Source of the DNA: Acidobacteriota bacterium
GTDB lineage: Bacteria; Acidobacteriota; Terriglobia; Acidiferrales; UBA7541
Reading direction: 5' to 3'
Assembly (NCBI GenBank): GCA_021788095.1
Contig: JAJYLB010000004.1
Coordinates: 62,001-126,000, forward strand
Length of the DNA stretch: 64,000 nucleotides
The translations under genes and the position numbers were made by a program. How positions within the stretch are numbered: the stretch's first letter is position 1; the number at the start of each line of letters is the position of its first letter. This document shows, piece by piece, positions 37,579-46,342 of the stretch. The notes beneath the pieces were generated by a model. The model was not told the DNA's origin, did no database searches, and worked only from the letters and a program-made list of their open reading frames with translations.

Positions 37579-38955
37579 CTAGGATTCGGTTTCCGCAGGC
37601 TCATCCACGGGAAAATCGAACTGGATCAGTTGGCTCCGAAAGCCTCTGGTTTTCACCGCGCCGTAAAGGATGCCAGCGGTCATCCAGATACCGCCCGCGA
37701 GTTTGGCCCGCCAGCCGAGATGCAGCCAGAGGAACAGGCAAATGAGGAAGCCGAGCAGGGGAGGGAAGAGATGGGTCCACCGTTTTTCCTTGGCTCGAAG
37801 GTAATAGCGGACGAACGCGGCCGCGTTCACGCCCATGAAAGCGATGAGGGCGCCGAAATTCAGCATTTCCGCGCCGAGCGCGTAGGTCATGGTGAACGCA
37901 CCCACCAGCGCGATGGCCCCCACGAGCAGCACGTTGTTCCTCGGAACGCGATTCCGGGGATCGACGGCGCCGAAGAATGACTTCGGCAGGGCGTTGCCTC
38001 GGCCCATGCCAAAGAGCAACCGCGCCGCGCCGAGAAGCGAACCCAGGCCCGAGCCGAAGTTCGCGACCAGCAAGGTCACGTTGACCAGGACGAAAAGAAA
38101 CGTCCCCCCGACCCGCCCTGAAATGTAGACGAAGGCAGTGGTGACCTCGGGGAAGGAGCGCGACGCCGGCCAGACGAGCTGCGCCAAATAGACTTCCGCC
38201 GAAGCCAGCACGCCCGTGATCAGACACACCAGGACGGTCGCCCAAAGCACGTTGCGGCGGGGATTCTTGACCTCTTCCGAGAGCGTCGAGATGCCGTCGA
38301 ACCCGATGTAGGTGAGCACGGCAATGGACGTGCCGTGAAGAACGGCGGAAGAGGAAAAGGTCTTGGGGTTGTAAAAGGGATGCGTAAAGAAGTCCGGCTC
38401 GAACCGCGGCAGGTGCAAGAGGTAGCGAATGGCGGCGAAACCGAAAATGACGATCACCACACCCATCCCGGCGGCGAGGAGGGCGTTGATCCGCGCCGAA
38501 GTCTCGATGCGCCGCAGATTGAGCCAGACGAATAACGCCACGAAGAAAATCGCCCAGGCGAAATAGGGGACGGAGGGAAAGAAATCCCGCGCGCCCTGGC
38601 TCAGCCAGATCGTGCAGATCAGGGGATTCAGGATGTAATCCATCGCCATGCTCCAGCCAGTCACGTACCCGAGGGCGGGGTGCAACTCGCGGCCAACGTA
38701 GGTGAAGGCGGAGCCGGCGCTGGGATAGAGGCGGGCCATGCGGCCGTAGCTGATTGCGGTGAAGAGCATGGCGACCATGGCGATCAGAATCGCCGTGACC
38801 ACGTGGCCGCGCGCCGCGTCGCTGATCACCCCAAAAGGCGACATGGGCGCGACGGGCTGGATGATGATGATGCCGTAAAGAATCAAACCCCACAGGCCGA
38901 GGCTTCGGCGGAGGCCGAGCCCGCGCGTGCTGGCCTCGGCTGGCTGGCCGGCCAT
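37579..38955 (-). CDS. APC-family amino acid permease
   Basis: A 458-aa transporter with about 12 membrane helices. YGIIIIQPVAPMSPFGVIS is the TM1 substrate loop, and ARLYPSAGSAFTYVGRELHPALGYVTGWSMAMDY and GFDGISTLSEEVKNPRRN are APC signatures. GAGGAAGCTTCCTA upstream supports the ATG at 38955. It converges on the S15 gene and likely imports amino acids released by the neighbouring peptidases. Confidence 0.87.
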   Translation of the reverse strand: MAGQPAEASTRGLGLRRSLGLWGLILYGIIIIQPVAPMSPFGVISDAARGHVVTAILIAMVAMLFTAISYGRMARLYPSAGSAFTYVGRELHPALGYVTGWSMAMDYILNPLICTIWLSQGARDFFPSVPYFAWAIFFVALFVWLNLRRIETSARINALLAAGMGVVIVIFGFAAIRYLLHLPRFEPDFFTHPFYNPKTFSSSAVLHGTSIAVLTYIGFDGISTLSEEVKNPRRNVLWATVLVCLITGVLASAEVYLAQLVWPASRSFPEVTTAFVYISGRVGGTFLFVLVNVTLLVANFGSGLGSLLGAARLLFGMGRGNALPKSFFGAVDPRNRVPRNNVLLVGAIALVGAFTMTYALGAEMLNFGALIAFMGVNAAAFVRYYLRAKEKRWTHLFPPLLGFLICLFLWLHLGWRAKLAGGIWMTAGILYGAVKTRGFRSQLIQFDFPVDEPAETES

Positions 38956-39075
38956 TAGGAAGCTTCCTCGATGAGCCGCCAAAGGAAGACCGGCGCGGAA
39001 CGCTGCACGAGGCGACAAGGCAGCGGGATGACCAAAGGCGCCTCTCCCGGCGGCGGTGGTTCTCCCATCACCGGG

Positions 39076-41793
39076 TTACCTTCCCCCTCCCGGCGGCTTC
39101 GCCGGCGGGCGAGGAAAAAGGGGCAGCGTGGCCTTCTCGATATTCCAGCCCGCCACCTCGAGTTCCGCGTGGGCGCCCAGTTTGACCCAGGCAGGATAGC
39201 GCGCCGTGAGCGTTCGCGATTCACCGGGCATCAGCTCGATGTAATTGTCGTTCCAGAAAACCGGCAGATACGGCTCCCCCGTCTTCGCGTCCACGACGCC
39301 GACCCGCACCTGGAAGGCCAAGTGAGCGCCGCGGTTGCGCAAAATCACACGAACGGCGTCGCGGCCCCGGAGTCTTTCCCTTGCGGCCGAGGCCTCCAGC
39401 CGCACGGGCGGGAGCCGGTCGAGCATTCGCATGTCCTCGTATGTGGATTCCGGAGTGCGCTCGTACTTCGTTTGGTTCCATTCGAAGACCGGCTGCTGGC
39501 TCGACAGCCAGTAGAAATTCGAGTCGATCGTCCTCCCGGCGGCGTCTTCGAGCCCCAGCTTGACGAAATAAACCGCCGGCCTTGGGGCCTTCGGAAAAGG
39601 CGGAAGGACCAGGATTCTCTGGCTGCTGTTCTCCTGGACGTTCACCGTGGCGCGTCGCGAGAACAGGCGCTTGAGGCCAACATCGTAGACCCGAGCGGTG
39701 ACGGTCATGGCGGGAAAGGCGCGATAGAGGTTGTTGACTACCACCACGCTGCGGTCGTCGTAAGAATACTGGACGTGCACGGGCTGGTTGGCTTCTTTGG
39801 CGCCGAAATAGCCGCCCGCGGGATCGAGGTAGTAGTCGTAAAGATGCCAGAAGAGGGAAGGCCAGGCGTTGTCCAGCATCCATTGGATCACGCCCGTGGA
39901 AGCGAACTGATTGCGCCGGTACGCCTCGAACATCGCCCGCTCGCCCGCGTAGGTCATGGCTTGCGCCTTGGCTTCGTAATCTTCGAGATTCTTGGGCGGG
40001 CCGTAGGTCGCCGCCATCGCCCCGTCAAACGCGGAAAGCGTCTGGAAGGCGCCGGAAGCGGAGTGAAAGTGCCAGGATTCGTTGGGCGGCCAGATCGCGT
40101 CGGCGGGCATCATTCGGCGCAGGCTGCTCGCCGGCGGAGGAGCGGCGCCGGGGCTTGTCTCGGTGATGAATCCCCAGGCGCCCCCAAACTTCTTGGCCTG
40201 CGGCTCGAGCCAGTATTCGGGGGAAACGTAGTCATACGGCCCCGTCATTTTCACTCCGGAAGGGCCGGTGACGGAGGTGGGTTGTTGCGACGCGGACGAA
40301 AGATAGGGATTCGGCCAGTCCTCTTCCTGCAAAACCTTGATATAGCTTCGCTCGACCCACGCCGGCGGCGGGTTGTCGCTGCCGTTCAACCAAACCAGCA
40401 GGCTCGGATGGCTCCGCAGCCGCAGAATCTGGGATCGCAACTGCGCGGTGGCAATGGCCAGGTCCCGCGGCTTCCAGTCCTTCCAGTGTTCCCAGAAACT
40501 GCAGCAACACCAGCCCGCCATGATCAGCACGCCACGCTGGTCGGCCAAATCGAAGAAGGCCTCCGGCTCGGCGAGCTTGCCCTCGAGACGAATCGTATTC
40601 AGCCCCATCTGCCGGACGTAATCAAACTGGGCTTCCAGGCGCCTTGGCGACTGGCGCAACAGCATGTCGGGCGCCCACCCGCCCCCGCGGATCAGGATTC
40701 GCCTGCCATTGATGCGGAAGAGCCGGTAGCCTTCCCGATTGAATCCCGAGGTGATTTGCCGAATGCCGAAACGGATTGCCTGCCGGTCGGAGAGAGCCCC
40801 GGCGACGATCACCCGCATCACCAGCGTATGCAGGGTCTGCGGCCCCAGGCCGTACGGCCACCACACTTGGGGATGCGCGACGCGCAACTGGGGGTATTGC
40901 GCGGGCGAAAACGTGACCGCACGGACCTCGCCCGGCGCGAGAGCAACCTTCTGCTGAAGATGGATCCCTTCGAGCGTTCCCGCGACCACGGCGTTCACCG
41001 GCTGACTGGCTGCGTTGCGCACTTCGGCCGTCACCGTCAAATCGGCTACGTCGAGAGACCGGTCCGGGAAGCGCGTGACCACTTGCGGATAGCGAAGCGC
41101 CACCGGCCCGCTCGCCGTCAGATAGACGTCGCCCCACAGGCCCATGTCTTTATCCGGCGGCATGGGATTCCAGTCCACGAAGTTCATCGCCAGGTCCCGT
41201 TCGGTCGGCGCAAAGATCTCGACGGCCAGAGTGTTCTTCCGGCCCGGGAAGAGGAAGCGGGTGACGTTGAACGAATAGATTCGGAAAGCGCCGGCCACTT
41301 CGCTTGAATCGGCGAGCTTCCGCCCGTTGACCCAGAGATTCGCGCGGTAGTTGATGCCGTCGAAGTGCAGCCAAATGTCGCGGCCTTGAAAATCACGCGG
41401 CAGGGAGAACTCCGTGCGATACCACCAGGGGCAGGCAAACGGACTGTCCTTTGGCATGGGGAGGTTGGCGAAGTTGGCTCCGAGCGGATACGTCGTTCCG
41501 GGAATGTTTCGCAAATTCATGCCGAAGTAAGGATCGGGATAGGTGTCGTCGGCGACGAGCGCGGCGAGCACCGTGGAAGGCACCGCCGTGGAATGCCATC
41601 GCGAGGAGCGGAAATCGGGTGAAGAAATCCGCGCGCCGGTCGCGTGCATTTGGCAGGACGGCTGGAGCTGCCAGCCGGTCCGCAGCGGCAGCCGCATATC
41701 GGCTTGCGCCGCGGCTTGCGCTGGAAAGTACGCACAGGCAGCAAAGACAAGGGCGAAGCACCAAGGAAGGCATCTTGCCGGAGCCCTCGACAT
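39076..41793 (-). CDS. GH2 exo-beta-D-glucosaminidase-like hydrolase
   Basis: A 905-aa exported glycoside hydrolase. After the signal peptide come a sugar-binding jelly-roll (DIWLHFDGINYRANLWVNGRK), Ig-like domains, a TIM barrel and C-terminal beta domains. The acid/base is Asp473 in WLNGSDNPPP and the nucleophile is Glu545 in GFITETSPG. In exo-chitosanase CsxA the pair is Asp469/Glu541, from memory; the 72-residue spacing and Asp acid are the same, whereas galactosidases and mannosidases use Glu. It would remove GlcN from the non-reducing end of (partly) deacetylated chito-oligosaccharides. It is the last gene of a tight minus-strand run and starts 3 bp after the serine hydrolase. Confidence 0.85.
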   Translation of the reverse strand: MSRAPARCLPWCFALVFAACAYFPAQAAAQADMRLPLRTGWQLQPSCQMHATGARISSPDFRSSRWHSTAVPSTVLAALVADDTYPDPYFGMNLRNIPGTTYPLGANFANLPMPKDSPFACPWWYRTEFSLPRDFQGRDIWLHFDGINYRANLWVNGRKLADSSEVAGAFRIYSFNVTRFLFPGRKNTLAVEIFAPTERDLAMNFVDWNPMPPDKDMGLWGDVYLTASGPVALRYPQVVTRFPDRSLDVADLTVTAEVRNAASQPVNAVVAGTLEGIHLQQKVALAPGEVRAVTFSPAQYPQLRVAHPQVWWPYGLGPQTLHTLVMRVIVAGALSDRQAIRFGIRQITSGFNREGYRLFRINGRRILIRGGGWAPDMLLRQSPRRLEAQFDYVRQMGLNTIRLEGKLAEPEAFFDLADQRGVLIMAGWCCCSFWEHWKDWKPRDLAIATAQLRSQILRLRSHPSLLVWLNGSDNPPPAWVERSYIKVLQEEDWPNPYLSSASQQPTSVTGPSGVKMTGPYDYVSPEYWLEPQAKKFGGAWGFITETSPGAAPPPASSLRRMMPADAIWPPNESWHFHSASGAFQTLSAFDGAMAATYGPPKNLEDYEAKAQAMTYAGERAMFEAYRRNQFASTGVIQWMLDNAWPSLFWHLYDYYLDPAGGYFGAKEANQPVHVQYSYDDRSVVVVNNLYRAFPAMTVTARVYDVGLKRLFSRRATVNVQENSSQRILVLPPFPKAPRPAVYFVKLGLEDAAGRTIDSNFYWLSSQQPVFEWNQTKYERTPESTYEDMRMLDRLPPVRLEASAARERLRGRDAVRVILRNRGAHLAFQVRVGVVDAKTGEPYLPVFWNDNYIELMPGESRTLTARYPAWVKLGAHAELEVAGWNIEKATLPLFPRPPAKPPGGGR

Positions 41794-41796
41794 CAG

Positions 41797-42816
41797 TCAC
41801 CTTCTTCCGGCCGATTCGATTCCCTGCCGGGTCGGAGCATGGAATAACATCTGACCTTGGTCTCCCTTGGTTGCTGCCGGAGGGTTCGGTGCGGGCGTGA
41901 AATTCACCAGGACCGCGCGAGCCAGACGAGCCAGCACCTGGAGCGCGGCGTTGTCGGCGGTCCACTGACGATCGGGAGAGTCGTAGGCAAAGCCGGCAAG
42001 GACGATCGGTCCGGCAGGCGTCTCGGCAATGCCAACATCGTTGCGGACGGCATCGAGGGCGCCGGTCTTGTGGTACCACGTGACGCCGGCAAGGTTGCTG
42101 GTGTAGCGGGGGAAGGCGTCATTGTCCGTCTGCTGGCCGAGGATTTTCAGCATATGGTCGCAGGCGGCGGAAGAGATAATTTCGCGCTTCTCGATCATCG
42201 TCAGCAACCGAACCATGTCGCTTGCCGTGGTCATTCCCAGGCCGAAGGTTTTCGCTTGCGGATCCGGGCGACCACCGGTGTGGAAGACATAGCCGAACAA
42301 CTTCGTATCCTTCAACCCCAGTTCGCGCATCCGCGCGTTGACCCGAGCGATGCCCGTCACTCGGAAGACGATATTGGAGGCCGTGTTGTCGCTCAGATCG
42401 ATCATCAGGGTGATGGCATCCCCCAGCGTGAGACCCACGTGCGGGTCCAGGTCCTGGAGAATCCCGGAACCCGGAACGCGGTCGAACGCCGTTTCTTCGA
42501 CCGGTTGCGACCATTTCAACTTGCCTTCCTCCATCAGATAGAACGCCTCGACCATCACCGGGAGTTTGATCACGGAAGCGGTTTGCACGGGACGGTTCGG
42601 GTCGATGCCGAACTGCTCTCCGGTCTTCAGATCCACGCCCGCCAGGGTGACTTTGCCGCCAAAGCTTGTAGCTATCGCTTCCAAATGACGCTGGAATTCG
42701 GCGTTACTCTGCCGCGCGGGGGCTCTGGTCCCGGCTCCGAGCGCGACGCCGCGTGAAAAAAACAGGGATGCGGCAAGAATGGCGGTAAAACCGGGCGTTC
42801 GAGAGATCGCAAACAT
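41797..42816 (-). CDS. Class-A beta-lactamase-related serine hydrolase
   Basis: A 339-aa exported protein with Ser-Val-Ile-Lys in ASVIKLPVMVEAFYLM, the SDN loop in IDLSDNTASNIVF and Lys-Thr-Gly in YHKTGALDAVRNDVG. The omega loop (GLKDTKLFGYVFHTGG) has no ExxLN, so the deacylating Glu166 of true class A lactamases seems absent and the protein is more likely a peptidase or esterase. It lies inside the GH20, PIG-L and GH2 run with gaps of 36 and 3 bp, so its substrate may be an N-acyl or peptide-linked amino sugar. This is inference from context. Confidence 0.8.
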   Translation of the reverse strand: MFAISRTPGFTAILAASLFFSRGVALGAGTRAPARQSNAEFQRHLEAIATSFGGKVTLAGVDLKTGEQFGIDPNRPVQTASVIKLPVMVEAFYLMEEGKLKWSQPVEETAFDRVPGSGILQDLDPHVGLTLGDAITLMIDLSDNTASNIVFRVTGIARVNARMRELGLKDTKLFGYVFHTGGRPDPQAKTFGLGMTTASDMVRLLTMIEKREIISSAACDHMLKILGQQTDNDAFPRYTSNLAGVTWYHKTGALDAVRNDVGIAETPAGPIVLAGFAYDSPDRQWTADNAALQVLARLARAVLVNFTPAPNPPAATKGDQGQMLFHAPTRQGIESAGRR

Positions 42817-42852
42817 GAGAGGTGTTCTCCTTTGTGCCGGGATTCGCCGCGA

Positions 42853-43797
42853 TTACGCTTCCTCGGGCAAAAACTTTCCGACAATTCCGCTCAAGTCCGC
42901 TTTCTTCCCAGGGTCCAGCATGAGCGTGACCGGCTTCGGCGCGACGATTTTTGCGCCCTTTAGGAAGACTGCACGATACAGCTCGGCAAAGGGATAGCGC
43001 TTGGCTGGGCGACCCTGCCGCCCCACGACTTCAGAACCTCGCCTCACGTTGTTCATGAGGCGGTGAGGCTGCAGCAGGCAGTAGGGGTTGCGCCGCATTT
43101 CGGCGCCGTGTTCGGCCGCGGCCATTAACAGGACCGCGAGCGCTTCCGCGCTCACGCCAACCATGAGGTTGGGCTGCGTCAGTTCCGCCCAGAATTCCGT
43201 TTCGATCAGGGGGAAGAGCTTCGATCCGTGACGCTCGAGGTACGCTCCGAGCGCATCCACCACCAGCATATGCGTGCCGATATGCGTGGTATTGAAATCC
43301 CGAGCATGAGGAGCAAAAACTACGTCCGGCTTTTCACGCTCGAAAACTTCCCCGAGCGCTTCCACTTTTGCCATCCACTCGTCGGGGTGTTCCTGGCGAT
43401 TCGCGGCGTTCACGCGGTCGAAACCCATCGATTGGCCGGGAACAACGAGTTCGAAGCCAAGCACCCGGCACGCCGACTCCAGCTCCGCGAGACGCCGCCC
43501 TCGCTGGCGGGTGTCGCTGCCCAGGGTAATCGCGCAATTGACCACTCGCATGCCGGCTTCCAGACGCAAACGCAGGGGGAGCGCACCCGTCAGCGATTCA
43601 TCATCCGGATGCGGAGAGCAAAGAAGAACGCTCTTCGGCGGGCGCTTGCGCCGGAGGACTCGCGGCGCCTCCAACGCCTGCCGCGAAGGCCCCAAGGGGA
43701 TGGATCTACCGGCCTCGACGGTGCGCACGGTGTTCCGAACGTATTGAAGCCAAAGATTGTGCCGAGCCTTCCACAATGCCGAGGCACCCTTGGACAC
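42853..43797 (-). CDS. PIG-L/LmbE family deacetylase
   Basis: A 314-aa cytoplasmic zinc deacetylase with no signal peptide. The first metal and catalytic motif is CSPHPDDESLTGALPLRLRLE, and the second metal histidine is in HARDFNTTHIGTHML. The family removes acetyl groups from GlcNAc moieties, for example diacetylchitobiose in Thermococcus. The gene lies 20 bp after the GH20 gene and 36 bp before the serine hydrolase, in one operon with an exo-glucosaminidase. A role in deacetylating GlcNAc or chitobiose therefore fits. Mycothiol- or lipid-linked substrates are alternatives without context support. Confidence 0.85.
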   Translation of the reverse strand: MSKGASALWKARHNLWLQYVRNTVRTVEAGRSIPLGPSRQALEAPRVLRRKRPPKSVLLCSPHPDDESLTGALPLRLRLEAGMRVVNCAITLGSDTRQRGRRLAELESACRVLGFELVVPGQSMGFDRVNAANRQEHPDEWMAKVEALGEVFEREKPDVVFAPHARDFNTTHIGTHMLVVDALGAYLERHGSKLFPLIETEFWAELTQPNLMVGVSAEALAVLLMAAAEHGAEMRRNPYCLLQPHRLMNNVRRGSEVVGRQGRPAKRYPFAELYRAVFLKGAKIVAPKPVTLMLDPGKKADLSGIVGKFLPEEA

Positions 43798-43817
43798 GCT
43801 CTATCCTCCCGTCTGGA

Positions 43818-46043
43818 CTATTCGCCTCGCCGCTCGGGCGCGGGCTTCAGGAAAAAGCCCAGGCTTTCGGGCGCGGGCAATTGCCGCGCGTCCGGAAAAG
43901 CCCTGCGCAGGGCGTCGATTTTCAGAATCTTCTCTTGTAGGGCGCTTGCCTGCGTGTCGTAGCGCACGAGCACCGTTCCGAGCGAATACGGCCGATTCTC
44001 GGCATGCCACCGCTCGGTATAAGCCGCGCGCAATTCGGTGGCTTCCCGGCGGAGGTCCGCCAGTCGGCCGTTCATGGAGCTGATTCCGAGCAGATCATCC
44101 TGGACCCGCCTGGGGTCGTTCATATTCCAGTAGGCGTCCCAGTACAGATGGCTCATCTCCTCGGTGTACTCCCATCTCATTCCCAGCGCGTCCAAACGGC
44201 GGGCGGCAAAAACCAGATCCTTCAGGGTGCCGGCATGCAATTTTGCCTTGCCGGCATTGGCCAGCAGGGATTCCCATGCCTGTTCGGCGTCGATGCGCAG
44301 TTCCTTCGTCACGGGCGCAGCCGCCTCTGCGTCCTTCGCCCCTGAGCGCGAGAACGGGCTTTCCCAAAAATAGACCTGTCGCGCCCCTCCCAAATTCTCT
44401 CCGTCGAGCAGCGTATTCGCGGCGGCGAGGTTGTCCAGGATAGCCTCGAAGGTATGGTCCGAGTTCCGGTAGAATGCCCAATCGTAGCTCTGGCGAAATT
44501 CCTCCGCCGAGGCCGCTCCCGGCTGCCAGGAGCACGCGGCGCCGAAAACGAATCCGGGCCAATCGAGCCCGCCGAGTTCTTCTCCAAAATCCTTCCATTC
44601 TGTGTTCAGCATCCCCAGGGCATGATAGGTCTGTCCGTCGCGGGTCAAGTTACGGATATTCACGAACGCCTTGCCAAAGTCCGGATAGATAAGCCGCCAA
44701 TTGCTTACGCCCGGCGAAACAAAGATGGACAGCCCGGCCCCTCGAAACGGCGCGAGGTCGCTTGCGTAAGACGCCTTCGGGCCATAGGTCCAAATCACGG
44801 GAACGATATCCTTCGGCAGAAGGGGCAGAAGCTTGGGGAACTGTTCGGCAATGTCGGCCCAGAAGAGCGTCTGTTTGTGATAGGGCCCGAGCATGGCGTC
44901 CACTTTCGCGATGGTATCGAGATACACGCGCCCGAGACCCTCCTGCGTCACGAGTTGTTTGGTCTGCCCTCGTCCAAGCTCGAAGGTTTCGTCGGCACCG
45001 ATGTGGAACAGGGGTCCGGGAAACAGGACCGCTACACGCGCGAGCATCTGGCCGATGAGGGCGAAGCTTGCCGGCTGCGTGGGCGTCAAGACGGCCCCAT
45101 GCGGAACCTCCGCGAGCTGGCTGTAAACGTCGTGGCGCAAGACGTTGTGAAGATGACCGAAGGTCTCGAGCTCCGGCATCAGCGTGACGAAGTATTTCTT
45201 GCCGTAGGCGACCAGTTGCCTCAGCTCGGCAGTGGTGAGGGCATCCCTCGACGGTGCGAAGATCGGCTGTCCGGGCAGCGTAAAGGTATTTTCCATGTAG
45301 AGCGCGTAGAGATTGATTTTGTAGCCGGAGAGGACCCGAATCTGCTCCTCGAGGAACGCCAACTTCGGAATCGGGCCGCGGCTCACATCGATGCTCACGC
45401 CCCGCCATGACATGGCGGGCCAGTCCCGGATGGTGACGGCGGGGCAGTACAATCCGTTTTTCTCGACTCTCTGCGGCCCGTTTTCCGGAACGGGCTGGGG
45501 GCGGAGCAGTTGGCGGAGGGTTTGGACGCCGTAGAACGCGCCCTGCGCGCTGGCGCCCCCGATCAATATCCGATCGCGGTCGACGGCAAGGGCATAACCT
45601 TGCGAAGGAAAACCCGGGGGCAAGCGAAGCCCGGCGGATCCGAGCGCTGCCCCGAGCCGGCTGTCTTCCGTCGCGTTCCCGATGTAAATGAAATGCGAGC
45701 CTCCGGGCAGCCGCCGCGCGTCGGAGATTCTAGGCCGCCATCCCGTCCAGTTCTCGATCTCTCGCGCCAGCATGTCGGCACCTTGAAAATCTCGGCCACC
45801 GATCGCGCGGTCGACAAAAATACGCGTCCGTCTCGCGATCGAGAAGGGCGTTCCGCCGGTCTCTTTCACCTCTCGTGGGACGGGGATCAAATGGAGAGTC
45901 GCCCCATCCGTCCTCGCCTGGGCGGTGTCTGCCCTCCGCGTTGGGATCCGCGGCCGCCCAACGTCGGCCCTACCCGGCGGAAGGAAAGTTCCAATCAGGG
46001 TTACCATCGCCGCACGGGACAGCCATCTTCCGCAGCATCTCAT
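43818..46043 (-). CDS. Beta-N-acetylhexosaminidase, GH20
   Basis: A 741-aa exported enzyme. The start at ATG 46043 has AGGGTGG upstream; the track GTG is two codons earlier. After an N-terminal segment comes a GH20b-type domain (LIPVPREVKETGG, GYALAVDRDRILIGGASAQGAFYGVQTL), then the TIM barrel with catalytic Asp-Glu in HIGADETFELG and a long alpha-helical C-terminal part. It uses substrate-assisted catalysis to remove terminal GlcNAc or GalNAc from chito-oligosaccharides, muropeptides or glycans. It heads a four-gene minus-strand operon and is divergent from the SIS deaminase, giving a full amino-sugar route. Confidence 0.88.
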   Translation of the reverse strand: MRCCGRWLSRAAMVTLIGTFLPPGRADVGRPRIPTRRADTAQARTDGATLHLIPVPREVKETGGTPFSIARRTRIFVDRAIGGRDFQGADMLAREIENWTGWRPRISDARRLPGGSHFIYIGNATEDSRLGAALGSAGLRLPPGFPSQGYALAVDRDRILIGGASAQGAFYGVQTLRQLLRPQPVPENGPQRVEKNGLYCPAVTIRDWPAMSWRGVSIDVSRGPIPKLAFLEEQIRVLSGYKINLYALYMENTFTLPGQPIFAPSRDALTTAELRQLVAYGKKYFVTLMPELETFGHLHNVLRHDVYSQLAEVPHGAVLTPTQPASFALIGQMLARVAVLFPGPLFHIGADETFELGRGQTKQLVTQEGLGRVYLDTIAKVDAMLGPYHKQTLFWADIAEQFPKLLPLLPKDIVPVIWTYGPKASYASDLAPFRGAGLSIFVSPGVSNWRLIYPDFGKAFVNIRNLTRDGQTYHALGMLNTEWKDFGEELGGLDWPGFVFGAACSWQPGAASAEEFRQSYDWAFYRNSDHTFEAILDNLAAANTLLDGENLGGARQVYFWESPFSRSGAKDAEAAAPVTKELRIDAEQAWESLLANAGKAKLHAGTLKDLVFAARRLDALGMRWEYTEEMSHLYWDAYWNMNDPRRVQDDLLGISSMNGRLADLRREATELRAAYTERWHAENRPYSLGTVLVRYDTQASALQEKILKIDALRRAFPDARQLPAPESLGFFLKPAPERRGE

Positions 46044-46211
46044 GTCCACCCTCGTTTGCTTGGGTTAACAACCGCCTGCCATTCTTCCCCACCCGCGTGC
46101 CCAAGGATACCGGCAGCCATCGCTTGAAGATGGGCCGGAAATGCTTCGGTTCCGGCTCGAAAAGGGCGCGCGAAACGGCCACTTGGCCTTAGCGTGCCTC
46201 TTCCCAGCGTG

Positions 46212-46217
46212 TATAAT
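46212..46217 (+). promoter_or_regulatory. Consensus -10 box upstream of the SIS deaminase
   Basis: A perfect TATAAT lies about 126 bp before the deaminase start. The -35 region at 17 bp (TTAGCG) is weak, so an activator might be needed. An AGGAGGGATAAG at 46249 has no start codon behind it. Nothing else is recognised in the 46044-46342 divergent gap. Confidence 0.4.
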
Positions 46218-46342
46218 GAACCTCCCTCGCCGCTTCTCCGCAACAGAAAAGGAGGGATAAGTTTAAGTTTCGCAGGGCGGCGTGTCGATCCGCCTGAGCG
46301 AGAACTGAGACTAGCCTCTTGCCCGGATTGGGCCTTTCGGCG

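Noticed and set aside
35484-37604. 706-aa minus-strand ORF opposite the S15 gene
   Set aside because: Shadow ORF; the S15 frame has the nucleophile motif and signal peptide.
38971-41307. 778-aa plus-strand ORF opposite the GH2 gene
   Set aside because: Shadow of the GH2 enzyme, whose catalytic motifs and length are complete; the translation is low-complexity and basic.
41797-42816. Antibiotic-resistance beta-lactamase
   Set aside because: SxxK, SDN and KTG are there but the omega-loop ExxLN is missing and the context is glycan metabolism, so resistance should not be inferred.
46249-46260. AGGAGGGATAAG as the ribosome site of an extra gene upstream of the SIS deaminase
   Set aside because: No start codon lies at usable distance and no open frame of any length follows.
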